A stretch of 64,000 bases of DNA from Marinirhabdus sp050859505 (GTDB taxonomy: Bacteria; Bacteroidota; Bacteroidia; Flavobacteriales; Flavobacteriaceae), in assembly GCF_050859505.1 (NCBI RefSeq), contig NZ_CP193934.1, positions 3,472,001 through 3,536,000 on the forward strand, in the 5' to 3' direction. The notes under the pieces are model-generated. The model searched no databases. It saw only the letters and a list, made by a program, of their open reading frames with translations, and was not told the origin of the DNA. Positions 33,904 through 43,074 of the stretch are shown in pieces (positions within the stretch are counted from its first letter, which is position 1; each line of letters opens with the position of its first letter). The position numbers were made by a program, and so were the translations under genes.

Positions 33904-34527
33904 TTATAATGTAAAAAGATCTAGTGTTTGAAGCCAATTAATCTTTAGTAGTTCCACAGCTTCTTTAGTTTGCTCCTTTTCTATATAATTGATAATTTGT
34001 TGATGATGGTTTTTAGAACTTTCTTGGAACTCTCGACGTTCCATAAATGCAACTTCATAGAAAAATATTCTTGTTTTTAAATCCAATAAAACTTGTTGAG
34101 CTGTTTCATTATCATATTGAGAGGTCAAAATATTATGAAAAGTAATGTCTGCATTAATTCTGTCTATGGCATTTCCAGCCATTTCAATTTTCTTTTCTTG
34201 TTCCTTAAGTTTCGTTATTATTGATTTTGAATACGTAGAGTTTTCAATAGCTAAGGCTTCTAAAGTAGCTACAAGTTGATATAAATTTTTCGCTTTTGAA
34301 TTACTAAGCTCAGGAATTATGAAACCACAATTAGGTACTGATTTTATAATTTTTGAATACTCTAATTGTGTTAACGCCTCTCTAATTGGTGTGACACTTA
34401 CCTCTAAGTCTCTTGCAATTGATGCTAATGACAAAGAGTCTCCGGACTTTAATTGCCCCGTTTTCATTTTATCTAAAATCAAAAATCTTACTTGATCACG
34501 ATAGGTTATTTTATTTATCATAATCAA
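33904..34527 (-). CDS. GntR family transcriptional regulator (FadR/FCD-type)
   Basis: A 207-residue regulator. The N-terminal winged helix has GDSLSLASIARDLEVSVTPI and REALTQLE, the classical GntR recognition signature. The C-terminal helical FCD domain carries Asp/His positions (DITFHNIL, NHHQQII) that usually bind a metal and a carboxylate ligand. It is the first gene of the operon; a 26-bp perfect palindrome covers the DNA immediately upstream of its ATG, which suggests autoregulation. The ligand is unknown but could be a product of the two exported hydrolases. Confidence 0.9.
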   Translation of the reverse strand: MIMINKITYRDQVRFLILDKMKTGQLKSGDSLSLASIARDLEVSVTPIREALTQLEYSKIIKSVPNCGFIIPELSNSKAKNLYQLVATLEALAIENSTYSKSIITKLKEQEKKIEMAGNAIDRINADITFHNILTSQYDNETAQQVLLDLKTRIFFYEVAFMERREFQESSKNHHQQIINYIEKEQTKEAVELLKINWLQTLDLFTL

Positions 34528-34529
34528 AT

Positions 34530-34555
34530 ATAATATATCGTATACGATATATTAT
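34530..34555. promoter_or_regulatory. 26-bp perfect palindrome, putative GntR operator
   Basis: The palindrome is symmetrical about GTATAC, with ATATATC / GATATAT extensions. The core (ATCGTATACGAT) has the GT...AC half-sites typical of FCD-type GntR operators. It lies 2 bases upstream of the gntR start codon, overlapping the expected promoter or leader. Confidence 0.75.
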
Positions 34556-34655
34556 GCTTTTAATGCTTTTTTTGAAAAAATGTGGCGTAACTAATATGCA
34601 GTATATTTATAGAATGAATAGTAAAAAACAGATTTTTTTAAGAGTAGTTCACCTT

Positions 34656-35360
34656 TTAAAAAATCTTCCCAAGCTTCAATTTCCGCTTAAACCGCAACAG
34701 TGACCATTCTCCTTTTACGTCTATTCGGTTGAGTTCAAAGATATTTTTGAAGGGAAATTGCTCAATTCTATTGCCAATGCGGAGCGCTACTAGGAATCCG
34801 TTTTGTTTTAATTGCTGAAAGAATGTTTCTTGCTCAGGATTCCTCCGAGGGAATTTTCCGTAGGGATATGCCAGTACTTTCGTGAAATTTAAATTTTCTA
34901 CTGAAACTAAATCAAAACATGACTTACAATCTTCTTCAATCTCCGAAGCGTTTAAATCGGTATATTTTTTATGCTGAAAACTATGGTACGCCAACTCAAT
35001 AGTTTCAGAAGGTAAGGCCCGTAATTGCCCGGCTGTCATTATAGAGACTTCGCCATCGTTCCATTCATCGCTTCTCCCTAAATAATTTAAGGGAATAAAA
35101 AACGTAGCTTTCAGTTTGTATTTCTGTAGGATTGGCACCGCAAATTCTAACTGATTCACATAGCCATCGTCAAAGGTGATAATGCAGTTCTTGCCTTTTA
35201 AAGAGCTTTTACTCTTTAAAATTTCAGCAAAATGATGCGTGGTATAGCCTCTGGAAGCCAAATGTTTACAATGTGCTTCAAAACTGGAAGCGCTCGTCCG
35301 TAACCCCTTCCCTTGTTGAGAAGTGATGTCGTGGTACATTAATATAGGAAGTTTTGCCAA
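34656..35360 (-). CDS. Polysaccharide deacetylase (CE4) family protein
   Basis: About 234 residues from a TTG at 35360 (LAKLPILMYHDIT). The frame remains open to 35447, but that longer form would overlap the divergent glycosyltransferase start, so the TTG is preferred; this start is uncertain. The NodB-homology motifs are visible: PILMYHDIT, ITFDDGYVNQ (metal Asp-Asp), ELAYHSFQHKKY (metal histidines) and AYPYGKFP. It should de-N-acetylate (or O-deacetylate) a surface polysaccharide or peptidoglycan-related sugar. No signal peptide in the shorter form. It lies within the glycan locus. Confidence 0.85.
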   Translation of the reverse strand: MAKLPILMYHDITSQQGKGLRTSASSFEAHCKHLASRGYTTHHFAEILKSKSSLKGKNCIITFDDGYVNQLEFAVPILQKYKLKATFFIPLNYLGRSDEWNDGEVSIMTAGQLRALPSETIELAYHSFQHKKYTDLNASEIEEDCKSCFDLVSVENLNFTKVLAYPYGKFPRRNPEQETFFQQLKQNGFLVALRIGNRIEQFPFKNIFELNRIDVKGEWSLLRFKRKLKLGKIF

Positions 35361-35419
35361 AGTTTGTGGGTGTAGTACTTCTGTAAAATTAGTATTTTTA
35401 CCCAAACTACCACCAACTC

Positions 35420-36181
35420 TTGGAGCAAACCGTAAAAATTTCGGCAATCGCCATTACTTTGAATGAAGCCGACAACGTAGATGGCTTTGTACAAAGGCTT
35501 TCTTTTGCGGACGAACTAATAATCGTAGACTCCTTTAGCAGCGATGCAACGGTAGAAAAAGCCAGAAAACACGAGAATGTGACCGTATACGAACGGAAAT
35601 TCGACAACTTTTCGGCACAAAAGAACTTTGCCATCTCCAAAGCGACACATGATTGGGTAGTGTTTTTTGACCTGGATGAAGAAGTAACTCCCCAACTTGC
35701 TGAAGAAATTACGTCTACGTTGAAAAACCCTTCGGCCATCGCTTATTTCGTGAAGCGCGATTTCTACTTTATGGGAAAACGCATTAAATACAGCGGTTTA
35801 CAAAACGATTGGGTGATTCGGGTTTTCAACAGAAAGCATTGTAAATACAACGATAATCTTGTGCACGAAACCCTGGAGGCAGATGGCACCACAGCAAAGC
35901 TGAAACAAACCCTCTCCCACCACACCTATAAAAATTTTGACGAATATACAGGGAAAATGCACAAATACAGCGCTTTACAAGCAAAAATGCTGTACGAGAA
36001 AAAGAAGAAACCAACGCTCTATCATTTTCTGTTTCGACCCTACTACCGCTTTTGGCATCAGTTTATTTTGCGGTTGGGAATTTTAGACGGGAAAGAAGGA
36101 TTTATTCTGGCGTATGTAAGTGCGTTTTCGGTGTTTAAGCGCTACGTGAACTTATGGTTGTTGTACCGAAAAATAGACTGA
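35420..36181 (+). CDS. Glycosyltransferase family 2 (WaaE/KdtX-like)
   Basis: A 253-residue GT-A enzyme starting at a TTG (35420): KISAIAITLNEADN, IIVDSFSSDATV, RKFDNFSAQKNFAI and FFDLDEEV. It is paralogous to the 30371 gene. The start is supported by the first strand requiring residues upstream of any ATG. It is followed after 1 base by a GT4 gene. It probably adds a core sugar; the donor is not known. Confidence 0.87.
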   Translation: MEQTVKISAIAITLNEADNVDGFVQRLSFADELIIVDSFSSDATVEKARKHENVTVYERKFDNFSAQKNFAISKATHDWVVFFDLDEEVTPQLAEEITSTLKNPSAIAYFVKRDFYFMGKRIKYSGLQNDWVIRVFNRKHCKYNDNLVHETLEADGTTAKLKQTLSHHTYKNFDEYTGKMHKYSALQAKMLYEKKKKPTLYHFLFRPYYRFWHQFILRLGILDGKEGFILAYVSAFSVFKRYVNLWLLYRKID

Positions 36182-36182
36182 T

Positions 36183-37250
36183 ATGAAAAAGGTTTTTTTA
36201 GAAGCACATAATCTCAAAAATAAGTTTTCTGGCTTTGGGCAGTTTAATTACCATCTCATAAAAGGGCTAGCCACACAGGATTTAGGGAATCTTACCCTTA
36301 CGTTAAACGTAACGGACGCCAACTCTTTAAAAACCGAATTTGGCACTACCTTCAAGTACAAAAAATACAAAAGTATTACGCGTCACAAACCCTTCCGCAT
36401 TAAGAAAAAATACGATTTGTGGCATTGTTTGAATCAGAATATTAAAGTAGAACCATTTTACAACATCCCGTATTTACTTACCGTACACGACATTCATTTT
36501 GTTACTGAAGGTTCGGCAGGACTGCAAGCCAAACTACGAGCACAGTTTGAAAAAAAGCTAAAACGTGCAACGGCCATTACCTATATTTCAGAATTTGCCA
36601 AAAAAGATACGCACGCACATTTTAAGGTGCCTAAGGTGCCAGAATTTGTAATTTATAATGGCAATACCATTACAGATACTTCGGTTCCTGAAGATTTTAA
36701 ACCGTCCCTACTTCCGAAGCAACCCTATTTATTTTCAATAGGCGATTTTAGTGAACGGAAAAATTTTAAAAGCTTAGTTGCCATGCTGCATCATTTGCCA
36801 GAATACAATCTCGTTCTGGCTGGAAATAATCAATCTTTATATGGCGCTAGTTTGCGCGGTATGGTTTCAGAATATAAACTGGACGACCGTGTCTTCTTAC
36901 CTGGCAAAATAGCAGATACTGAAAAAAACTATTACCTAAAAAACTGCGAAGCCTTTGTATTTCCATCGTTACGGGAAGGTTTTGGCATCCCTCCTATTGA
37001 GGCGATGCGCTTTGGGAAGCCCGCATTTCTTTCCAATAACACATCCTTACCCGAGATTGGTGGCGAACAAAGTTTTTATTGGGAGCATTACGAACCAGCC
37101 TATATGGCAAAGGTTTTACAAGAAGGGATGGAAACATTTTACGCCCATCAAAACGATTATGAAACGTGGTATAGTGCCCGCGCCCAAAGCTTTAATTGGG
37201 AAGCCACCGCTAAGCAATATCTGGAAGTGTATCACACAATTTTACGCTAA
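36183..37250 (+). CDS. Glycosyltransferase family 4 (GT-B)
   Basis: A 355-residue GT-B transferase. LLTVHDIHFV lies in the N-domain. The C-terminal domain carries LFSIGDFSERKNF and the retaining-GT signature FVFPSLREGFGIPPIEAM (EX7E-like glutamates), followed by FLSNNTSLPEIGG. Adjacent spacing (1 base before, 9 bases after) places it in a four-gene operon 35420-38721. Role: surface or LPS glycan assembly. Confidence 0.9.
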   Translation: MKKVFLEAHNLKNKFSGFGQFNYHLIKGLATQDLGNLTLTLNVTDANSLKTEFGTTFKYKKYKSITRHKPFRIKKKYDLWHCLNQNIKVEPFYNIPYLLTVHDIHFVTEGSAGLQAKLRAQFEKKLKRATAITYISEFAKKDTHAHFKVPKVPEFVIYNGNTITDTSVPEDFKPSLLPKQPYLFSIGDFSERKNFKSLVAMLHHLPEYNLVLAGNNQSLYGASLRGMVSEYKLDDRVFLPGKIADTEKNYYLKNCEAFVFPSLREGFGIPPIEAMRFGKPAFLSNNTSLPEIGGEQSFYWEHYEPAYMAKVLQEGMETFYAHQNDYETWYSARAQSFNWEATAKQYLEVYHTILR

Positions 37251-37259
37251 GTTTGCAGT

Positions 37260-38171
37260 ATGTTCGATGTCGCCATCATTATTGTGAATTATAATACTGC
37301 CAAGTACACGTTGGAGTGTGTGAATGCAATTAAGATAAAGTCACAGGCCGCCACAAGCTATCAAGTGATTGTAGTGGATAATAATTCTGAATTGGAGGAT
37401 TATAAGCATTTGTCGGCTAATTTTCCAAAACAGGAAAATTTCATTCTACACAGAAGTCCTATCAACACAGGTTTTGGCGGTGGAAATATGTTAGGGGTCC
37501 CGTATGCCAACGCACGGTATTTGCTTTTTCTGAATAACGATGCCATGCTCTTAAATGACTGCCTGCAAATTTTGACAACTTATATGGATGGTCATCCAGA
37601 AGTAGGCGTTTGTACCGCTCAAAATTATGACGAGCACAACCATTTTGTCCCTTCCTTCGACCACAATAAAGGATTGAGAAGATTACTCTTGGGTCGCGGA
37701 TTTTTAGAAAAGAACAACCCAACACGCTACCCAAAACGAAAACAGGAATATACCGAACCCCTGGAAGCAGATTGGGTAAACGGTGCTTTTCTATTTTTTA
37801 GGAGGGAAGCTTTCGAAAAAGTGGGCGGCTTTGACACTAACATCTTTCTCTATTGGGAAGAAATGGATATATGCCATCGGTTAAGAGAAAACGGCTATAA
37901 AAGTACACTCGTTCCGCAAGCAAAAATATTACACTATCAAGGAGTAAGTACGGGCACTTCAAAAATAATTAGTAAAGAAAGTTATATTTCATATTTATAC
38001 GTGATTAGAAAAAACTTCGGATTTATAAAATGGTGGATCGTACGTATCTATTTAACTTTAGCCCTGCTGGTAAAGCCGAAAAAATGGTTTTTGCTTTCCA
38101 CAGTAATCGATTGCAACCCAATGACCCATTCACTCAAACAACAACAAAAAGTACGCTTTTATGAAGACTGA
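37260..38171 (+). CDS. Glycosyltransferase family 2 (rhamnosyltransferase-like)
   Basis: A 303-residue GT-A enzyme: VAIIIVNYNTAKYTLECV, VVDNNSELE, TGFGGGNMLGV and FLNNDAML, with the late motif FFRREAFEKVGGFDTNIFLYWEE. This organisation matches WbbL/rhamnosyltransferase-type GT2 proteins. The C-terminus has a weakly hydrophobic segment (WWIVRIYLTLALLV) that may attach it to the inner membrane. Its end overlaps the next gene by 11 bases. Confidence 0.9.
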   Translation: MFDVAIIIVNYNTAKYTLECVNAIKIKSQAATSYQVIVVDNNSELEDYKHLSANFPKQENFILHRSPINTGFGGGNMLGVPYANARYLLFLNNDAMLLNDCLQILTTYMDGHPEVGVCTAQNYDEHNHFVPSFDHNKGLRRLLLGRGFLEKNNPTRYPKRKQEYTEPLEADWVNGAFLFFRREAFEKVGGFDTNIFLYWEEMDICHRLRENGYKSTLVPQAKILHYQGVSTGTSKIISKESYISYLYVIRKNFGFIKWWIVRIYLTLALLVKPKKWFLLSTVIDCNPMTHSLKQQQKVRFYED

Positions 38172-38721
38172 AATTGAAAATGCCATAGCCACCCTAAAAC
38201 GCGGCGGACTTATTTTATATCCTACAGACACGGTTTGGGGAATAGGCTGTGATGCCACCAATGCAGATGCCATTGATAAAATTTACGCGCTGAAAAAACG
38301 TGCCGAAAATAAAGCGATGGTTTGTCTGGTACACGATTTTAAAATGTTGAATGAATTTGTGGAAGAAATTCCCGAAGTAGCCTACGACATTTTAAGATAC
38401 GCGGTAAAACCTACAACCGTTATTTACGATGACCCCATTAGAGTGGCTACCAATATTATCGCTGAAGACAATTCACTGGCAATACGTGTCGTAAAGGATG
38501 ATTTTTGCAAGAAATTAATTAGAAAATTCAGGAAACCTATTGTTTCTACCTCGGCAAATATTAGTGGAAAAACAACTCCCTTGTCTTTTGCTGAAATTTC
38601 CGATGAGATAAAAAATGGTGTAGATTATGTGGTAAATTATAATCAAAAAGAAAAACGAGGTACGCCTTCAGCTATCATCAAATTAACCTTGGACGGAATG
38701 GTAAAGGTGATTAGAGAATAA
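38161..38721 (+). CDS. L-threonylcarbamoyladenylate synthase (Sua5/YciO/YrdC family)
   Basis: A 186-residue YrdC-fold enzyme: GGLILYPTDTVWGIGCDA, ALKKRAENKAM, IRKFRKPIVSTSANISG and RGTPSAIIKL. It makes threonylcarbamoyl-AMP for the t6A37 modification of ANN-decoding tRNAs. The short length (no Sua5 C-terminal domain) matches TsaC/YrdC forms. It overlaps the upstream GT2 gene by 11 bases, so this essential gene is carried in a glycan operon. Confidence 0.92.
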   Translation: MKTEIENAIATLKRGGLILYPTDTVWGIGCDATNADAIDKIYALKKRAENKAMVCLVHDFKMLNEFVEEIPEVAYDILRYAVKPTTVIYDDPIRVATNIIAEDNSLAIRVVKDDFCKKLIRKFRKPIVSTSANISGKTTPLSFAEISDEIKNGVDYVVNYNQKEKRGTPSAIIKLTLDGMVKVIRE

Positions 38722-38814
38722 CTATTTTATTCAATTGCACTCATAATTAGAGAAAAAGTCTATCGTAGATACGAGTATCAGGCATCTACGGAATACACAA
38801 ATAGCGCAACTAAA

Positions 38815-39840
38815 ATGACCAACTCAAAAAAGAATGAGAATCCTCCTTGCCAATTATGTGGCAGTCCTTCTCAATTAAAATATAAAGATTTTCAAGGCTA
38901 TCAACTTGGGATGAAATTTAACATATATGCTTGTGACACCTGTGTTACCTCTTTTTCTATGCCGCGCGCAGATACTAGCAAAATATATGACGCCATCTAT
39001 AGTAACGGGAAAAATGTCCCTGGATATAATAGATATTGGAGTTATGTAAATGAAGTTAAGACTGCAGATAAACCCTTGCACTATTTAGCAAATTCTGAAG
39101 AAGCGTATTGGGGAATCCAGCAAGCACTTACTACATTGGTACCCAGTAAAGACAGCGCCAAGATTTTGGAATTGGGAAGTGGACTGGGATACCTCACCTA
39201 TTCACTTAAAGAAGAAGGGTACAATATAGAAGGGCTCGATATTTCGAGTGAAGCTATAGCACAAGCCAAAAAAAATTTTGGAGATTTTTATGTGTGTAGA
39301 AATTTATATGACTACGCGCTTGAAAAACCAAATACATACGATATAGTTATTTTAACCGAAGTAATAGAACATATTGAAGAACCCATAAGCTTTATAGCCT
39401 CTATTCTGAAATTATTAAAAAAAGGAGGGCATATTATAATTACAACGCCTAATAAATCCCTTATGCCTTCAGATATTGTATGGGATTCTGAAGCTCCACC
39501 TGTGCATCATTGGTGGTTTAGTGAAGACTCTATTAAATATATAGCGACAATGCTAGATATGGGAGTTAGTTTTATAAATTTTTCGGAATATTACTTTAAC
39601 CATCCCGAAGCGTATAAATTGAAAAAAAGAAGAAGAAAAATTGAACGAACCCCCATACTGAATGAAGCAGGTGACCTAATCTCCAAAAGTGAATATACTG
39701 CAGCTAACACCCCGCCAGAAGTTCAAAAAAAGAAAGCGGCTATCCAAAGAAGGTGGCTTACGTTGAAGTCAATTTTTAATCCGAATACAATAATTTTTGA
39801 TAAAAAAGGAAAGACCCTATGTGCTATCCTGACCAAATAA
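38815..39840 (+). CDS. Class I SAM methyltransferase with N-terminal zinc-finger-like region
   Basis: A 341-residue protein. The first 45 residues carry two Cys pairs (CQLCG and CDTCV), suggesting a zinc ribbon. The methyltransferase core has ILELGSGLGYLTYSL, GLDISSEAI and VILTEVIEHIEEP. It resembles methyltransferases of sugar or lipid modification operons (TylF/UbiE-like core). The C-terminus is basic. It comes after the glycan operon by about 90 bases and may act on the same glycan; this is inference. Confidence 0.85.
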   Translation: MTNSKKNENPPCQLCGSPSQLKYKDFQGYQLGMKFNIYACDTCVTSFSMPRADTSKIYDAIYSNGKNVPGYNRYWSYVNEVKTADKPLHYLANSEEAYWGIQQALTTLVPSKDSAKILELGSGLGYLTYSLKEEGYNIEGLDISSEAIAQAKKNFGDFYVCRNLYDYALEKPNTYDIVILTEVIEHIEEPISFIASILKLLKKGGHIIITTPNKSLMPSDIVWDSEAPPVHHWWFSEDSIKYIATMLDMGVSFINFSEYYFNHPEAYKLKKRRRKIERTPILNEAGDLISKSEYTAANTPPEVQKKKAAIQRRWLTLKSIFNPNTIIFDKKGKTLCAILTK

Positions 39841-39892
39841 TTGAACCTTACTATTCAATCTAATCTAAGTTGTTCAACGAACAGCTATTTCG

Positions 39893-39900
39893 TACCTTTG
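39893..39900 (+). promoter_or_regulatory. Bacteroidota promoter (GTTG-N20-TACCTTTG)
   Basis: The -7 box is a perfect TAnnTTTG. A GTTG at 39869-39872 lies 20 bases upstream, close to the -33 TTTG. The ATG of the CCA enzyme lies 18 bases downstream. Confidence 0.65.
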
Positions 39901-39918
39901 CACGAGTAAAAAATACCC

Positions 39919-41340
39919 ATGCAATCCAATTATAAGTCGGCACTTCAACATCCCGTTTTTAGGGTGATTTCTAAAGCAGCAGAACAGCTTCAATTAGAAA
40001 CCTATGTAATTGGAGGCTACGTTCGGGATCACATCTTACAACGGGGTGATGCTAAAGATATAGACATCGTTGCAGTAGGCAGCGGCATTGCACTGGCCAG
40101 AAAAGTAGCTGAGCTTCTCCCTGGAAAACCTAAAGTTTCTGTTTTTAAAACCTACGGTACTGCTATGCTGAAATCTGGCGGAATAGAACTGGAATTTGTA
40201 GGCGCCAGAAAAGAATCGTATTCAGAAAATAGTAGAAACCCCGCTGTAGAAAATGGAACGCTACAGGAGGACCAAGACCGTCGCGATTTTACCATAAATG
40301 CACTTGCCTTAAGTTTAAATGATGTAAGCTTTGGCGATTTGCTAGATCCTTTTAGTGGTGTAGAGGATCTTCAGAAAAAGATACTAAGAACGCCGCTGGA
40401 TCCAGATATTACTTATAGTGACGACCCCTTACGTATGTTACGTGCTATTAGATTTGCAACACAATTAGATTTTATCATTGAAGAAAGTTCGTTAGCGTCT
40501 ATTACTAGCAATGCAGACCGTATAAAAATAATTTCTAAAGAACGTATTGTTGACGAAATTAATAAAATTTTATTGTCTCCCGTACCTTCAAAAGGATTTG
40601 CGTTACTGCAAAAAACCAAACTGCTACAGCATATTTTTCCAGAACTTTTAGCACTCCAAGGTATTGAGGAAAAAGATGGACAGCGTCATAAAGATAATTT
40701 CTGGCATACGCTGGAAGTAGTAGATAATATTTCTGAAACCACAGATAACCTTTGGCTACGTTGGGCAGCTTTACTGCACGATATTGGCAAAGCGCCCACA
40801 AAACGATTTGATAAAAAAATTGGGTGGACCTTTCACGGACATGAATTTGTAGGGAGTAAAATGGTATACAAACTCTTTAAACGGCTTAAGATGCCTTTGA
40901 ATGACAAGATGAAATTTGTCCAGAAAATGGTATTGATGAGCTCCCGCCCCATCGTTTTAGCAAGTGATGTAACCGATAGTGCTGTGCGAAGGTTAGTGTT
41001 TGATGCCGGAGACTATGTAGAAGATCTTATGATATTGTGTGAAGCCGATATTACCACTAAAAATCCCAAGAAATTCAGGAGATACCATGATAACTTTCAG
41101 CAGGTACGTGATAAGATCGTGGAGGTTGAAGAACGTGATCACGTTAGGAATTTTCAGCCACCAGTAAGTGGAGAGGAAATAATGGAAACCTTCAGTTTAA
41201 AACCATCCCGGGAAATTGGCTTACTAAAAGATGCCATTAAAGAAGCTATTTTGGAAGGAGAAATCCCTAACGAATATAAAGCCGCACACGCTTTTATGCT
41301 GAAGAAAGGAATAAAATTGGGATTAACTCCTTCAAAATAG
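39919..41340 (+). CDS. CCA tRNA nucleotidyltransferase with HD domain
   Basis: A 473-residue class II nucleotidyltransferase. GGYVRDHILQRGDAKDIDIV carries the catalytic Asp pair, followed by the RRDFTINALALSLN and DPLRMLRAIRFATQLDF motifs of CCA-adding enzymes and poly(A) polymerase. The HD domain is WAALLHDIGKAPTKR (about residue 285-300). It builds or repairs the 3' CCA end of tRNAs. The tRNA-His in this window lacks an encoded CCA, consistent with the need for this enzyme. Full length for the family. Confidence 0.93.
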   Translation: MQSNYKSALQHPVFRVISKAAEQLQLETYVIGGYVRDHILQRGDAKDIDIVAVGSGIALARKVAELLPGKPKVSVFKTYGTAMLKSGGIELEFVGARKESYSENSRNPAVENGTLQEDQDRRDFTINALALSLNDVSFGDLLDPFSGVEDLQKKILRTPLDPDITYSDDPLRMLRAIRFATQLDFIIEESSLASITSNADRIKIISKERIVDEINKILLSPVPSKGFALLQKTKLLQHIFPELLALQGIEEKDGQRHKDNFWHTLEVVDNISETTDNLWLRWAALLHDIGKAPTKRFDKKIGWTFHGHEFVGSKMVYKLFKRLKMPLNDKMKFVQKMVLMSSRPIVLASDVTDSAVRRLVFDAGDYVEDLMILCEADITTKNPKKFRRYHDNFQQVRDKIVEVEERDHVRNFQPPVSGEEIMETFSLKPSREIGLLKDAIKEAILEGEIPNEYKAAHAFMLKKGIKLGLTPSK

Positions 41341-41374
41341 AGTAGTCTCAAATGTTAGTTGTGAAACAGGTACT

Positions 41375-42388
41375 ATGAAAGACAATAAAAAAGTAATTTA
41401 CTGGCTGCTTACGGGTTGTACGCTTATTTTTATTATGGTAGTTGTGGGAGGTATTACACGTCTCACACATTCTGGACTTTCTATTTCAAACTACAAGCTT
41501 ATCTCTGGCACCTTGCCACCCATGAACGATACCGAATGGGAAGCAGCCTTCGATCTTTACAAACAATATCCAGAATACCAGAAATTAAATCAGCATTTTT
41601 CAGTTGAGGATTTTAAAGATATCTATTTCTGGGAGTGGATCCATCGGGTGATTGGCAGGTTTATTGGGGTAGTGTTTGTAATTCCATTCTTCTATTTTCT
41701 CCTGAAAAAACAACTTACTAAATCCACTATTAAAAAATGTATTCTCCTTTTATTCTTAGGTGGATTTCAAGGATTTCTGGGCTGGTATATGGTTAAAAGT
41801 GGTTTGGTAGACAATCCAGATGTAAGTCATTACCGCCTGGCAATGCACTTAACCACGGCCTTTATTACGTTTGCTTATACCTTTTGGGTAGCGATGGATT
41901 TGTGGTATCCACATAAAAAAGAAATTAATAGCAAGTTCAGAAACCTGTTGCGATTGGGATTGGGAATATTGGTGATACAAATTATTTGGGGTGCTTTTGT
42001 TGCTGGACTGGATGCCGGATGGATACACAACCACTGGCCGTTAATGAGCGACGGAAAATTAATTCACGAAACAGTAACCATAGAGCAAAATCCGGTATGG
42101 AAAAATTTTGTGGAAGGCAAGAGTGGTGTGCAGTTTGTACACCGGTATCTGGCATATGTGGTTGTTGCTATTATCGGGCTTATCTGGTGGAAATCTAGAA
42201 ATATTCCGGTAACTGTTTTGCAGCAAAAAGCAATTCATATCCTTTTAGGATTGGTACTACTACAGTTTGTGTTGGGAGTTTTTACACTTATTCTAAGAGT
42301 ACCTGTAGTGTTGGGTGTTTTACACCAAGTGGTTGCCTTCTTTCTATTGGCAGCGATGACGTTTACCTTGCACAGATTCAGCAAGTAA
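41375..42388 (+). CDS. ctaA: Heme A synthase (COX15/CtaA family)
   Basis: A 337-residue integral membrane enzyme with about eight helices. Conserved heme-ligand regions: FWEWIHRVIGRFIG, LAMHLTTAFITF, VHRYLAYVVV and VLGVLHQVVAFFLL, each with the expected histidine. It oxidises the heme O methyl group to make heme A for cytochrome c oxidase. It follows cca by 34 bases without a clear terminator. Start ATG at 41375 fits the first helix. Confidence 0.92.
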   Translation: MKDNKKVIYWLLTGCTLIFIMVVVGGITRLTHSGLSISNYKLISGTLPPMNDTEWEAAFDLYKQYPEYQKLNQHFSVEDFKDIYFWEWIHRVIGRFIGVVFVIPFFYFLLKKQLTKSTIKKCILLLFLGGFQGFLGWYMVKSGLVDNPDVSHYRLAMHLTTAFITFAYTFWVAMDLWYPHKKEINSKFRNLLRLGLGILVIQIIWGAFVAGLDAGWIHNHWPLMSDGKLIHETVTIEQNPVWKNFVEGKSGVQFVHRYLAYVVVAIIGLIWWKSRNIPVTVLQQKAIHILLGLVLLQFVLGVFTLILRVPVVLGVLHQVVAFFLLAAMTFTLHRFSK

Positions 42389-42489
42389 ATATCTCAGGGC
42401 AAGCCTTCGGGATATTAAAATTTCAAAAAAATAAATACCAAATCAGAAACATGGAAATAGTCTTCGATACACTAGATTAAATAAGAGCA

Positions 42490-42963
42490 TTACTGCTTTA
42501 CCATTCCTTCAAAAAAGCGATATAATTCTCCTTTGGTAATACTGGCTCCTTGTTTGATGAGGGCGAAAATATCTTCAGATTTCTTGGCTGAAAATGCTTT
42601 GGAGGCTGTGAAAAACTCTACGGAATCTTCAGCAAAATTTTGTTGCAACCATTGGTAACCTTTAATTGTAGAAATGTCTATGCCTTCTTTCAATATTTTT
42701 AATGAAATGAGATGCATCTCGGTATCCTCTATTTTAAAAAGAAATAATTGCTGCGGCGCAATATTTTCCAAAAATTCGGCTTTTTGAAGCACGCCTTCCC
42801 AAACTAAATCACTAAAAATGTCTAGCTCTTCTTCGGCAACCTCGGGTTGTTTGTCTTTAATGGTTGCCCACTCTTCTCCTGTGATGGATTGTGTGGCCAA
42901 AAAGTTGATAAATTCCGGATGCAGTTCTTCTAATTGTTCTTTTGTAAGTCTGGCGTATTTCAA
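42490..42963 (-). CDS. Hypothetical protein, DUF6495-like
   Basis: A 157-residue cytosolic protein. The start MKYARLTKEQLEELHPEF and the FINFLATQSITGEEW segment resemble a flavobacterial family I recall as DUF6495; the number is from memory. Predicted helical with acidic patches and an SITKGELYRFFEGM end. No catalytic motif is evident. Convergent with ctaA; about 100 bases between the stops contain no clear terminator. Confidence 0.65.
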   Translation of the reverse strand: MKYARLTKEQLEELHPEFINFLATQSITGEEWATIKDKQPEVAEEELDIFSDLVWEGVLQKAEFLENIAPQQLFLFKIEDTEMHLISLKILKEGIDISTIKGYQWLQQNFAEDSVEFFTASKAFSAKKSEDIFALIKQGASITKGELYRFFEGMVKQ

Positions 42964-43074
42964 AAAAATAGATTTTTTACAGAAAATTCTTCATCTGTAT
43001 TTTTAGGACTGCAAAAATACAAATAGCTAAGCAACTATAAAAATTGAATCTATCCCAAGGTGTTGTTTTAATAA

